A DNA stretch of 5,062 nucleotides from Bacillota bacterium (GTDB lineage Bacteria > Bacillota_E > RBS10-35 > JAJYVN01). The notes under the pieces were generated by a model. The model did no database searches and was not told the DNA's origin. It saw nothing but the letters and a program-made list of their open reading frames with translations. Shown here in pieces: positions 1 to 5,062 of this stretch (position 1 is its first letter; each line of letters begins with the position of its first letter). The stretch covers positions 1 to 5,062 of the forward strand of contig JAJZWQ010000195.1 of NCBI GenBank assembly GCA_021846605.1, in the 5' to 3' direction. A program made the translations under genes and the position numbers.

Positions 1-452
1 TGCGCTGCGCCGGCGGTGGCGCCGGCCGGCTCCGGCTCGGCGGTACCCGCCGGTGCGGGCGCGGGACCGGCGGCGGCGCGCGGGACGAGCCATACGGCGC
101 CCGCCGCGTAGTCGGTGGGCCGGGCCAGCAGGGTCGACAGGGCGTCCGGATCCGTGGCGACGTCGAAGACGCCGGCGCGGGCCACGGCGGCCACCACAGG
201 GTCCCCGGGCCGGCGACCGGCGGCATGGAACGCCACCGGCAGGGCGGGATGGCGGGCGCGCAGGGCGGCGGCGCCGGCCTCCGGCAGCCCGTCGCCCAGG
301 TCGAGGTCCACCACGAGGCAGGCGGGCTCCACCGCGGCCGCCTGGGCCAGGGCCGCCGCGCCCTGTCCGGCGGGGACCGGCCTGATGCGGGACTCGGGTC
401 CCAGTGCTGCGGCCAGCGCCGCCGCGTGCTCGGGCGTGGTCACGACAAGCAT
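1..452 (-). CDS. CpaE/TadZ-like protein, N-terminal receiver-like domain (3' part beyond window)
   Basis: An open minus-strand frame runs from ATG at 452 to the left edge without a stop: 150 complete codons, almost all ending in G or C. Residues 1-115 fold-match a receiver domain. A hydrophobic strand ending in the LVVDLDLGD motif (D49, D51) is followed by LPVAFHAA (about 71-78) and GVFDVATDP (about 94-102), the counterparts of receiver beta3, beta4 and beta5. The acidic pair expected near the N-terminus is replaced by Thr and the beta5 Lys is absent, so it is probably a pseudo-receiver. From about residue 125 the chain becomes a Pro/Ala-rich linker, as between the receiver and MinD-like ATPase halves of CpaE proteins; the ATPase half is inferred to lie outside the window. 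The start is set by AAGGAG nine bases upstream. An in-frame ATG at 461 abuts that site and is less likely. Role inferred from the family: localisation or assembly of an Flp/Tad-type pilus in the cytoplasm. A stand-alone response-regulator-like protein is the alternative. Confidence 0.72.
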   Translation of the reverse strand, partial: MLVVTTPEHAAALAAALGPESRIRPVPAGQGAAALAQAAAVEPACLVVDLDLGDGLPEAGAAALRARHPALPVAFHAAGRRPGDPVVAAVARAGVFDVATDPDALSTLLARPTDYAAGAVWLVPRAAAGPAPAPAGTAEPEPAGATAGAA

Positions 453-461
453 GGCGATCAT

Positions 462-467
462 CTCCTT
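462..467 (-). promoter_or_regulatory. Ribosome binding site of the left-edge CpaE-like gene
   Basis: The minus strand reads AAGGAG, with nine bases before the ATG at 452. This spacing favours 452 over the in-frame ATG at 461, which directly touches the motif. Confidence 0.7.
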
Positions 468-494
468 CGACCCGGGACGCACCTTACAGATGGA

Positions 495-516
495 AGGGCT
501 GCCGTGCGGCAGCCCT
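495..516 (-). terminator. Terminator-like hairpin before the left-edge CpaE-like gene
   Basis: A perfect 9-bp inverted repeat (AGGGCTGCC / GGCAGCCCT) surrounds a 4-base loop. On the minus strand it is followed by TTCCATCTGT, a weak T-rich tail. It lies 201 bases after the BsuPI-like gene stop and only 42 bases before the next start. It could end the upstream transcript, attenuate read-through, or be an intercistronic RNA hairpin. The plus-strand side has an even poorer T tract, so the minus-strand reading is preferred. Confidence 0.5.
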
Positions 517-544
517 GTTCGTTGAGATTGCGGTGGAGCAGCGG

Positions 545-658
545 TCAGTCCGCGAGTCCGTTCGCGTCGCCTGCGGAGCGCGACAACGCTGGTTGGTGTA
601 CCCGCAGGCGCCGGCCGTCGGTCTCGACGACGGCGCGCTTCGCGGGGAGATCGTTCAT
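545..658 (-). CDS. Possible small ORF, 37 codons, unknown function
   Basis: The minus strand has ATG at 658, an uninterrupted 37-codon frame and TGA at 545-547. The peptide starts MNDLPAKRAVV and is rich in Arg, Ala and Asp, with no membrane segment and no motif I recognise. No convincing ribosome binding site precedes the ATG, and no alternative start extends the frame upstream. It lies between the BsuPI-like gene (stop at 718) and the hairpin at 495-516, so it would be transcribed with them. Chance ORFs of this size are common at high GC, and this may not be a gene. Confidence 0.2.
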   Translation of the reverse strand: MNDLPAKRAVVETDGRRLRVHQPALSRSAGDANGLAD

Positions 659-717
659 GAGGGGCGGCAGGATGGCAGGAGTGAGGCGTTCGGCTCGGTG
701 TCCCTTCCGTCGGACCT

Positions 718-1236
718 TCAACTCGTTAGTGTGATCGACCGGACATAAGCGAAACCGCTTACAGCAGCGGCGCCGGAACCTTCAATGGTTTCGTGATCCG
801 CTCGTCCGTTCTGTGCCCATGAGACAGTCAGTGGACGATTGAACTCCACAATGTACGTTCCAGCCGGCACCTGCGCTCCGCCTGCATCGCGCTGGTCCCA
901 TTTGAAGGCGAGTGCGGCTGCAGTGTGCGAACCCAGTTCGCCGGTCAAGGGCGGAAGCGCGCCTTGCCAGATCATCGCGCCTGCTTTGCCTCCGGGTTCT
1001 TCCTTGGCGACTTGAATGATCAGGTCTACGGGCTCCGCCAAGGTCAGTGCCGCCTCAGTCGTATTCACGACGGACACGGAGATGGCGACAGGGCGGCCCA
1101 CTCTGGCCTCGGTGGGAACCACCAAGGCGTGCGCCACGGGCACCAGGGATCCACACGTCGCACACTCAAGTCCCGACCGTTCGCTCCATGAGGCTGCAAT
1201 CGGCCTCATGATCCAGTCGGGGCATGTTGACTTCAC
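718..1236 (-). CDS. BsuPI-like domain protein, 172 codons, start uncertain
   Basis: A minus-strand frame runs from GTG at 1236 to TGA at 718-720. Residues about 45-133 resemble the BsuPI (intracellular proteinase inhibitor) beta-sandwich: a strand with VVNTTEAALTL (57-67), then DLIIQV (71-76), an exposed W90, FKWDQRD (111-117) and the closing VPAGTYIVEF (123-132), which matches the family's PPGxYxxE hallmark. Function is not known from this; related folds serve as inhibitors or binding modules. Residues 1-40 hold C5 and a CATCG pair (C25, C28), like an incomplete zinc ribbon with Trp in place of one Cys. There is no signal peptide or membrane span, so a cytoplasmic location is inferred. The GTG overlaps the GGAGGTG ribosome motif itself, which is unusual; ATG at 1209 is an in-frame alternative. 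Many codons end in A or T, unlike the flanking CpaE-like genes, which suggests a different origin. The frame is convincing; the N-terminus is not. Confidence 0.68.
   Translation of the reverse strand: MKSTCPDWIMRPIAASWSERSGLECATCGSLVPVAHALVVPTEARVGRPVAISVSVVNTTEAALTLAEPVDLIIQVAKEEPGGKAGAMIWQGALPPLTGELGSHTAAALAFKWDQRDAGGAQVPAGTYIVEFNRPLTVSWAQNGRADHETIEGSGAAAVSGFAYVRSITLTS
1166..1225 (-). CDS. Possible 19-codon leader ORF overlapping the BsuPI-like gene start
   Basis: The best ribosome site in this area (GGAGGTG, 1240-1234) sits eight bases before an ATG at 1225 that is not in the BsuPI-like frame. That ATG opens a 19-codon frame beginning MPRLDHEADCSLM and closing at TGA 1166-1168, inside the larger gene. 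It could be a leader peptide that controls translation of the larger gene. It could also be the true N-terminus of the BsuPI-like protein, cut off by a lost or gained base. It has no recognisable domain. Confidence 0.3.
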   Translation of the reverse strand: MPRLDHEADCSLMERTVGT

Positions 1237-1240
1237 CTCC
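1234..1240 (-). promoter_or_regulatory. Strong ribosome binding site with ambiguous target
   Basis: GGAGGTG on the minus strand is spaced ideally (8 bases) for ATG 1225, which opens the 19-codon frame. The long BsuPI-like frame instead needs GTG 1236, which lies within the motif, or ATG 1209, which is 24 bases downstream of the motif. Confidence 0.6.
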
Positions 1241-1346
1241 CGCGCGGTCTGCGTGGGCAGCGATCCTGGGAGTCCGAGCCACCGGGCGGCGCGACGGGCC
1301 GTCGGCCAGCCTCACGGCGGCATGGACGCGACCGTTGTGGCAGCGT

Positions 1347-2491
1347 TCATGAGGCCCCGTGACCCCCAGGAGCGCCATCGGCTGGTAGTCGTCGTCTCGC
1401 CGCAGCAGCCAGGTTGCGCATGCGGCCGAAGCTGCGGGCTACGGCGCCCCCTGCCCCGCCCTGGCGCAGGCCCGGCAGCAGGGTTGGCAGCGCGCTCCAC
1501 GGGCGCGGGTCCAGTTCTGCCCCGACCGTGTTGCGTCGCTGCGCCCGCCAGTGGGTGGTCGGGTCCTCGGGCAGCACGGCCGCGCAGGGCCGCCCCAGCC
1601 GGGCCTGAACGAACGGCGGGTCGACGTCGAACCCCTGCACGTGCCGGTTGAGGATCACCTGCGGCTCGCGGACCCGCCCCTCCCGCAGCCACCCCGCCGC
1701 CGTCTGCACCACCCACGGCTCGGGGGTGACCACCAGCCAGACAGCCTGGGCCGCCACCAGCGCCGCGGCGGTGCGGCGGTCGCGTGGGTCGGGCGGCGGC
1801 AGGCAGACGGTCCACCTCGCCCGGGTTGCCGTGGCGGAGATGAGAGCAGTTGCGTCCTCGTCCGCTTCCAGTTCCGTCACGCCCACGTCCCGCAGCCCCA
1901 CCTGGCGCCGCCCCCCGCCGAGAGGGCGATCTGCGTGCAGCAGCATCGCCAGCCGCGGGTAGTCCCGCAGGTCCAGCGCCTCGACCGCCTGCGCCCGTCG
2001 CCGGCCAGCAGGAAGCAGAGGTTGGCGGCCACGGTCGCGGCGCCCGCGCCGGTCGCGGCGCCGAGCACGGTCAGCACGGGGCCGCCCCCCGTCCCCTCGG
2101 CCCGGGGGGCGGCCGGCTCCTCGACCAGTGCGCGCACGTCCTGGGGACGGACGGCGCCGGGCCGCAGGTCGAACACGGCCGCCCCGTGCGCCGCTTGGCG
2201 CGCCAGCTCGCGCGCCTCCTCGTCCGGAGTCCCGAGCAGGACCACGACCCGTGCCCGGGGCAGCGCCTGCCGCAGGGCCACGATCGCCTCCCCCAAGGGG
2301 AGGTCGCCGGTCAGGGTCCGCGCGACGACCACCGCCTCGGCGTCCGCAGCGCGGGCGGCCTCGGCCAGGTGGTGGCTCAGCAGCACGGGCGGGCCCGCCT
2401 CGTGGTGCCCAGCGGCGACGAAGGCGCTCTGCAGGTCGTCGACGAGCTGCGCGGCGGCGGGGCTGGCGCCCAGGGCGAGCAGGTAGCGCAT
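1347..2491 (-). CDS. CpaE/TadZ-like pilus assembly protein, degenerate ATPase, single-base frameshift
   Basis: ATG at 2491 is preceded by GGAGGTG with a 7-base spacer. The frame reads well to residue 166 (1996-1994), then turns into Arg/Trp-rich sequence. The frame one base back continues the family sequence to TGA at 1347, so one missing G gives 381 residues, a normal CpaE/TadZ length. Domains: residues 1-125 are a pseudo-receiver whose beta3 ends in VVVARTL with no phosphorylatable Asp. Residues 125-136 are a linker. From 137 a MinD/ParA-like domain follows: VLTVLGAATGAGAATVAANL (139-158) is the P-loop region, ALDLRD (172-177) the A' strand, VCLPPPDPR (229-237) the Walker B region, PQVILNRHV (277-285) the NR motif, and LPEDPTTHWRAQ (307-318) the family's late PxDP motif. 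Both P-loop lysines are Ala (146, 151) and the Walker B Asp is Leu. TadZ-type proteins can have atypical P-loops, so a localisation role without hydrolysis is plausible. The frameshift is either a sequencing error in a G run or a real lesion. Confidence 0.78.
1994..1996 (-). other. Frameshift position in the CpaE-like gene
   Basis: On the minus strand GAC GGG CGC AGG is the frame entered from the start codon. Adding one G (GAC GGG GCG CAG GCG GTC GAG) restores the family sequence DGAQAVEALDL. The short G run and the clean join point to a one-base deletion or a base-calling error. No X XXY YYZ slippery heptamer is present here. Confidence 0.75.
2033..2062. repeat. 12-bp in-frame direct repeat within the P-loop codons
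   Basis: GGTCGCGGCGCC occurs at 2033-2044 and again at 2051-2062, a period of exactly 18 bases (six codons). Read on the minus strand it encodes G-A-A-T twice, giving the GAATGAGAAT stretch that replaces the usual K-G-G-x-G-K-T motif. It may reflect a duplication or simply GC-biased coding of Gly and Ala. Confidence 0.6.
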
Positions 2492-2493
2492 CG

Positions 2494-2515
2494 GGGAACA
2501 CCTCCGTTCCCGGAG
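2494..2515 (-). promoter_or_regulatory. Structured ribosome binding site with two competing hairpins
   Basis: The ribosome site GGAGGTG (2505-2499) of the CpaE-like gene lies in two overlapping inverted repeats. Hairpin A pairs CTCCG (2515-2511) with CGGAG (2506-2502) over a GGAA loop and buries the GGAG core. Hairpin B pairs GGGAAC (2511-2506) with GTTCCC (2499-2494) and places GGAGGT in a 6-base loop. They share bases and cannot form together, so a translational switch is possible. Short stems also arise by chance at this GC content. Confidence 0.4.
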
Positions 2516-2630
2516 CGGCGGCGGACCCAGCGGTAGCCGCCCCCCACGTGGGGCGAGGCGCAGCTCCGGCGACCGGCTGCGTCGCCCGTTCTCCGATCAG
2601 GCCCCGTCCGCACCCGCGGGTCGATAACGA
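2506..2630 (-). other. Intergenic leader upstream of the CpaE-like gene
   Basis: Between the terminator hairpin and the start codon the minus strand contains several potential stems: GGCGAC/GTCGCC competing with CGCAGC/GCTGCG (about 2560-2587), the palindrome at 2542-2553, and GGCGG/CCGCC nearer the gene. No clear -35/-10 pair is visible, although the gene probably needs its own promoter here. I looked for known riboswitch signatures and found no convincing match. Confidence 0.35.
2542..2553. promoter_or_regulatory. 12-base palindrome CCCCACGTGGGG in the CpaE-like gene leader
   Basis: This is a perfect 12-base palindrome centred 57 bases upstream of the start codon at 2491. It could be an operator for a dimeric regulator, or part of an RNA stem (CGCCCC with GGGGCG). 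No regulator is encoded in the window, and the G/C-only flanks make chance occurrence possible. Confidence 0.25.
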
Positions 2631-2660
2631 CGCAGGCCCCGCCAGACGGCGGGGCCTGCG
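2631..2660 (-). terminator. Terminator hairpin of the SLH protein gene
   Basis: A perfect 13-bp stem (CGCAGGCCCCGCC with its complement) closes on a 4-base loop, 35 bases after the SLH gene stop. On the minus strand the following bases are TCGTTATCGACC, a weak T-rich stretch. The stem strength and the position immediately past the stop support a factor-independent terminator that separates the SLH gene from the CpaE-like gene. Confidence 0.75.
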
Positions 2661-2695
2661 GAAAGGAGACGGTCGCGGCTCGCGCCTGCCCCGCG

Positions 2696-5062
2696 CTACG
2701 GCGCTGTCTTTGCCAGCACCATGGCCAGCACCTTGGCCGCCTGCGCCCGCGTGGCAGTGCCCAGCGGCTGCAGGCTCCCGTTCGGGAAGCCGCCGATGTA
2801 GCCGGCCGCCACGGCCTGCTCCACGCCCTGCAGCGCCCACGGCGCGATCTGCGCGTCGTCGGTGAAGTGCAGCGTGGTGGTGCCCGTGAGTTTCAGCGCC
2901 CGCGCCAGCATCACCGCCAGCTGCTCCCGCGTAACGGGTGCATCCGGGGTGAAGGTGGCGGGTGAGGTCCCTTGCACGATCCCCGCCTGCACCGCCGCCG
3001 CCACGTAGGGCGCGAACCAGTCGCCGGACGAGACGTCGTTGAAGCCGCCCGTGCCGCTGCCGGGCGCGAGGCCCAGGGTCAGATCCAGCAGCTTGACGAG
3101 CTGAGCGCGGGTCAGCACCCCGTCAGGACGGAACGTACCGTCCGGGAAGCCGGCGGCGACGCCGGCCGCGAGCAACGCGTCGATGTCCGGCGCCGCCCAG
3201 TAGTCGGCGGGGAGGTCGGGGAAGGCCTGGGTGTCGGCCAGCACAACAAGCATCTCAGGGCCTCCGACCATGGCGGAGACCGTGCCGGCGGAGGCGTCCA
3301 CCGAGGTGGGCAGGAAGCTCCAGGTGCCCTGCGCGTTCTGCCGGTAGACGCAGAGGCGGTCGGGCGCCAGGCCGCCGAGCGCCGCCGCGTTGTAGCGGAT
3401 CGTGGCGACCTGGGGCGAGGCGAGGGAGGCGCCGGTCAGGGTGAAGACGGGGCTGGCCGCTGCCATGTGCCCGGGCAACCCGACGAGCGACTGAGCCGAT
3501 TCACTGACGGTGAGCGTGCCCGCGATGGCCCCGGAGGGCAGCGTCAGCGAGAAGACCCCATCGGACGTGGACAGGGTCCCGCCCGCGCTGCCCACCGTCT
3601 GCGCCGGCGGGGTGTAGCCGCCGCCACCACCCGGGCTTCCACCGCCTGCAGGGCTAACCGTGCGTTCCGTGTAGGCGACGAAGGTGGTGAAGTGGTAAGT
3701 CCAGATCACCAGGTCGTTGTTGCTGTCGGTGTAGTAGCCGTCGCCTTTCGGCGGGGTCTGACCGATACTGTTCAAGGCAGTAACGGCATTGGCAGAGGTG
3801 GTCGGCTGGGAGTTCAGTTCCGGGATCGCCGTGAACTGTCCGTTCAGAATCCAGCCGGCCTCCTCGCCGCCCTGCCCGTGGAGCACGATCTCCACCGGTT
3901 TGTTGAAGGTGAGGGAGGCGTTGCTGACGCCGATCGCCACCGCCTCGCCGACGCTAGTTGTCTGGCCGGAGGTGGCGGGCACGGTGACGTTGGTGACAGT
4001 CTGTGGCAGATTGATGGCGCCGTTCCAACCGGATGAGCCGATCACCGTCGTGTTGTCGGGGATGGTGACATTGACCGTATCTCCCTGGGAGGTGGTGGCG
4101 TTCACCGTCACCTCGGGCAGGGTTGCCGTACCGCGGTTGGCATTTGTCTGCAATGTGCCGTTTGCTCCCTGCGGAACGGTGACCTGCACCGGGGACTTGT
4201 TCACATTGACGGTGAAATTACCGGTGCTCACCGTCATACTGATCTTGCTGATGGTGATCGTCCCGTCGGCGGCCACCGTCACGGCGACGGTCGCCTGGTG
4301 GCCGGAGGTGTCGGATACGGTGATGGTGGCGCTGCCCTCACCCTCCGAGGTGATGGTGACGTAGCCGGGGTGCGAGGTCAGGTCGGCTGTCGCCACGCTG
4401 CTGTCGCTGGAGGCGCTGGACGAACCGGTCAGCCCCAGGGTGGCCGTGTCGTTCGCCACGCTGTAGTTCTCCTGGGACGTGAAGGCTGTACCGATGGTGT
4501 AGTCGGCCGTGTTCGCGGGGCCCCACCCCGTGCCGCTGGTATTGCTGTCGTAGACCGCCGCCTCCACCGTGAAGGTGCCCGGTGTCGCCGACGCCGTGAT
4601 ACTAAACGGCGCAGTGCCAGAATGGTTGCTGCTCAGGGTCGGGGTCGTGCCGTCCGTGGTGTAGTAGACGGCCTGGCTGACCGACAGCGGCGCGCTGGTC
4701 CCGACCTGCACGTCGCTCGACGGGGCGATGACGACGCCGCTGGCCGGCGTGAACGACACGGCGGTGCTGACGCTGGAAGATGTGGTGTCCTCCACCGTCA
4801 CCGCCAGGGTCTGCGCCGCCCCCGCGCTGAAGTTGAAGGTCAGGCCCACCGTACCCACGCTCAACGTATCCAGGTAGCTGGTGTTGATGGTGTAAAGGTC
4901 GCCCGACACGGTGTAGTCGCCATTGCTCGAACCCAGCGTATCGGTGCCGTTCGTGATGCTGTCCAGGGTGTTCCCGTTCGGGGTCACGGTCACCGGGATG
5001 GCGGCGTGGTACTGCGTGTCGCCCGCGTACTTGTCAAAGGTGGCGCTCGTCGGACTGATCTG
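2696..5062 (-). CDS. SLH-domain surface protein with X2 and Ig-like modules (5' end beyond window)
   Basis: The frame is open from the right edge to TAG at 2696-2698; 788 residues are visible. The GTG at 4993 is only internal, because the 23 codons before it (beginning QISPTSATFDKYAGDT) complete an X2 module. Order: X2 module (1-93, with YTVSG and LTFNFSAGA); a chitobiase/hexosaminidase C-terminal-type Ig module (about 103-190, YYTTDGTTPT); a Big2-like Ig module (about 193-268, SSDSSVATA then GSATITVSD); a beta-rich region (278-465) ending in DLVIWTYHFTTFVAYT, typical of SLH surface proteins; a Gly-rich linker (473-485); a ZU5-like module (about 489-611); and three SLH domains (613-666, 673-726, 732-786) with TRAQL, TREQL and TRAQA in place of the TRAE motif. 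SLH domains bind pyruvylated secondary wall polymers, so the protein is exported and wall-anchored. The signal peptide must lie outside the window. No enzyme domain is visible; it may be a structural, carbohydrate-binding or adhesive protein. Confidence 0.93.
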   Translation of the reverse strand, partial: QISPTSATFDKYAGDTQYHAAIPVTVTPNGNTLDSITNGTDTLGSSNGDYTVSGDLYTINTSYLDTLSVGTVGLTFNFSAGAAQTLAVTVEDTTSSSVSTAVSFTPASGVVIAPSSDVQVGTSAPLSVSQAVYYTTDGTTPTLSSNHSGTAPFSITASATPGTFTVEAAVYDSNTSGTGWGPANTADYTIGTAFTSQENYSVANDTATLGLTGSSSASSDSSVATADLTSHPGYVTITSEGEGSATITVSDTSGHQATVAVTVAADGTITISKISMTVSTGNFTVNVNKSPVQVTVPQGANGTLQTNANRGTATLPEVTVNATTSQGDTVNVTIPDNTTVIGSSGWNGAINLPQTVTNVTVPATSGQTTSVGEAVAIGVSNASLTFNKPVEIVLHGQGGEEAGWILNGQFTAIPELNSQPTTSANAVTALNSIGQTPPKGDGYYTDSNNDLVIWTYHFTTFVAYTERTVSPAGGGSPGGGGGYTPPAQTVGSAGGTLSTSDGVFSLTLPSGAIAGTLTVSESAQSLVGLPGHMAAASPVFTLTGASLASPQVATIRYNAAALGGLAPDRLCVYRQNAQGTWSFLPTSVDASAGTVSAMVGGPEMLVVLADTQAFPDLPADYWAAPDIDALLAAGVAAGFPDGTFRPDGVLTRAQLVKLLDLTLGLAPGSGTGGFNDVSSGDWFAPYVAAAVQAGIVQGTSPATFTPDAPVTREQLAVMLARALKLTGTTTLHFTDDAQIAPWALQGVEQAVAAGYIGGFPNGSLQPLGTATRAQAAKVLAMVLAKTAP

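Larger units (their letters stand above)
453..717. other. Intergenic stretch between BsuPI-like and left CpaE-like genes
   Basis: This 265-base gap holds the hairpin at 495-516, the ribosome site at 462-467 and the doubtful 37-codon ORF. Plus-strand frames crossing it give Arg/Ala/Gly-rich products with no ribosome site and look like chance frames. I see no RNA gene and no clear -35/-10 promoter. The hairpin leaves little room for a promoter before the start at 452, so that gene probably depends on read-through or on a promoter overlapping the hairpin. Confidence 0.45.

Noticed and set aside
53..748. Overlapping plus-strand frames at the left end
   Set aside because: Their products are Arg/Gly/Pro-rich and lie opposite the receiver-like gene, which has much better codon use and a ribosome site.
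746..761. TAAGCG-AAAC-CGCTTA hairpin
   Set aside because: It lies inside the coding region of the BsuPI-like gene, has only a 6-bp stem, and no T tract makes it a terminator.
1312..1815. 167-codon minus-strand frame overlapping the CpaE-like gene
   Set aside because: It is Arg/Gly/Ala-rich, has no ribosome site, and overlaps well-supported family motifs in another frame.
1985..2000. Programmed ribosomal frameshifting at the CpaE-like gene
   Set aside because: There is no slippery heptamer at the join. A one-base loss in a G run explains the data more simply.
2506..2630. Cyclic di-GMP (GEMM) or other known riboswitch in the CpaE-like gene leader
   Set aside because: GACGCAGCC and GGCTACCG are only loosely reminiscent of the GEMM motif; the conserved GCAAAGCC-type loop and the full pairing are missing. 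A covariance-model search would decide.
2660..2672. Plus-strand GGAAAGGAG as a ribosome binding site
   Set aside because: No plausible plus-strand gene follows; the region lies opposite the end of the SLH gene.
2000..2840. Upstream part of the long minus-strand frame that reads through the frameshift point (497 codons in all)
   Set aside because: From 2840 to about 1997 this frame gives Arg/Gly/Pro-rich sequence typical of an out-of-frame reading; only its part after 1994 is real. The true start is ATG 2491 in the other frame, with a strong ribosome site.
1551..2865. Several plus-strand frames (311, 228 and 245 codons) opposite the CpaE-like gene
   Set aside because: They are low-complexity Arg/Pro/Ala-rich products expected from high-GC antisense frames, with no ribosome sites.
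2972..4036. 354-codon plus-strand frame opposite the SLH gene
   Set aside because: It is an antisense shadow rich in Arg, Gly and Glu with no domain; the opposite strand encodes clear SLH and X2 modules.
1..5062. CRISPR array, tRNA, rRNA, insertion sequence or attachment site
   Set aside because: No regularly spaced repeats, cloverleaf, rRNA motif, transposase motif or terminal inverted repeats were seen on either strand.

Overview
The window is very GC-rich and every supportable gene lies on the minus strand, so transcription runs from right to left. The right end encodes a large surface protein with three C-terminal S-layer homology (SLH) domains, an X2-type module and Ig-like modules. The left two thirds encode CpaE/TadZ-like proteins, the receiver plus MinD-type ATPase family that serves Flp/Tad-type pilus assembly. 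SLH anchoring, strong GGAGG ribosome sites, GTG starts and high GC suggest a high-GC, possibly thermophilic member of the Bacillota (Symbiobacterium or Thermaerobacter kind). That assignment is inference, because no marker gene is present.

Layout in transcription order. (1) 5062 to 2696: the 3' part of the SLH protein gene, whose 5' end lies beyond the right edge. (2) 2660 to 2631: a perfect GC-rich hairpin that probably ends that transcript. (3) 2630 to 2492: a leader with a 12-base palindrome and two competing hairpins around the next ribosome binding site. (4) 2491 to 1347: a CpaE/TadZ-like gene of 381 codons, readable only if one missing G is restored at 1994-1996. Its Walker A motif has lost both lysines and its Walker B region has lost its Asp. 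(5) 1236 (or 1225/1209) to 718: a 172-codon gene of visibly lower GC, with a domain resembling the BsuPI (intracellular proteinase inhibitor) fold. Its start is ambiguous because the good ribosome binding site points into another frame. (6) 717 to 453: an intergenic stretch with a possible 37-codon ORF and a terminator-like hairpin. (7) 452 to the left edge: the N-terminal part of a second CpaE-like protein, with a receiver-like domain and the start of a Pro/Ala linker. It runs off the window.

The likely theme is the cell surface: an SLH-anchored wall protein next to cytoplasmic pilus-assembly or localisation proteins. Two CpaE-like genes flank a small unrelated-looking gene of different base composition. 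I do not see a clearly new system. The points most worth a second look are the degenerate ATPase, the single-base frameshift, the BsuPI-like islet and the structured ribosome binding site of the CpaE-like gene.
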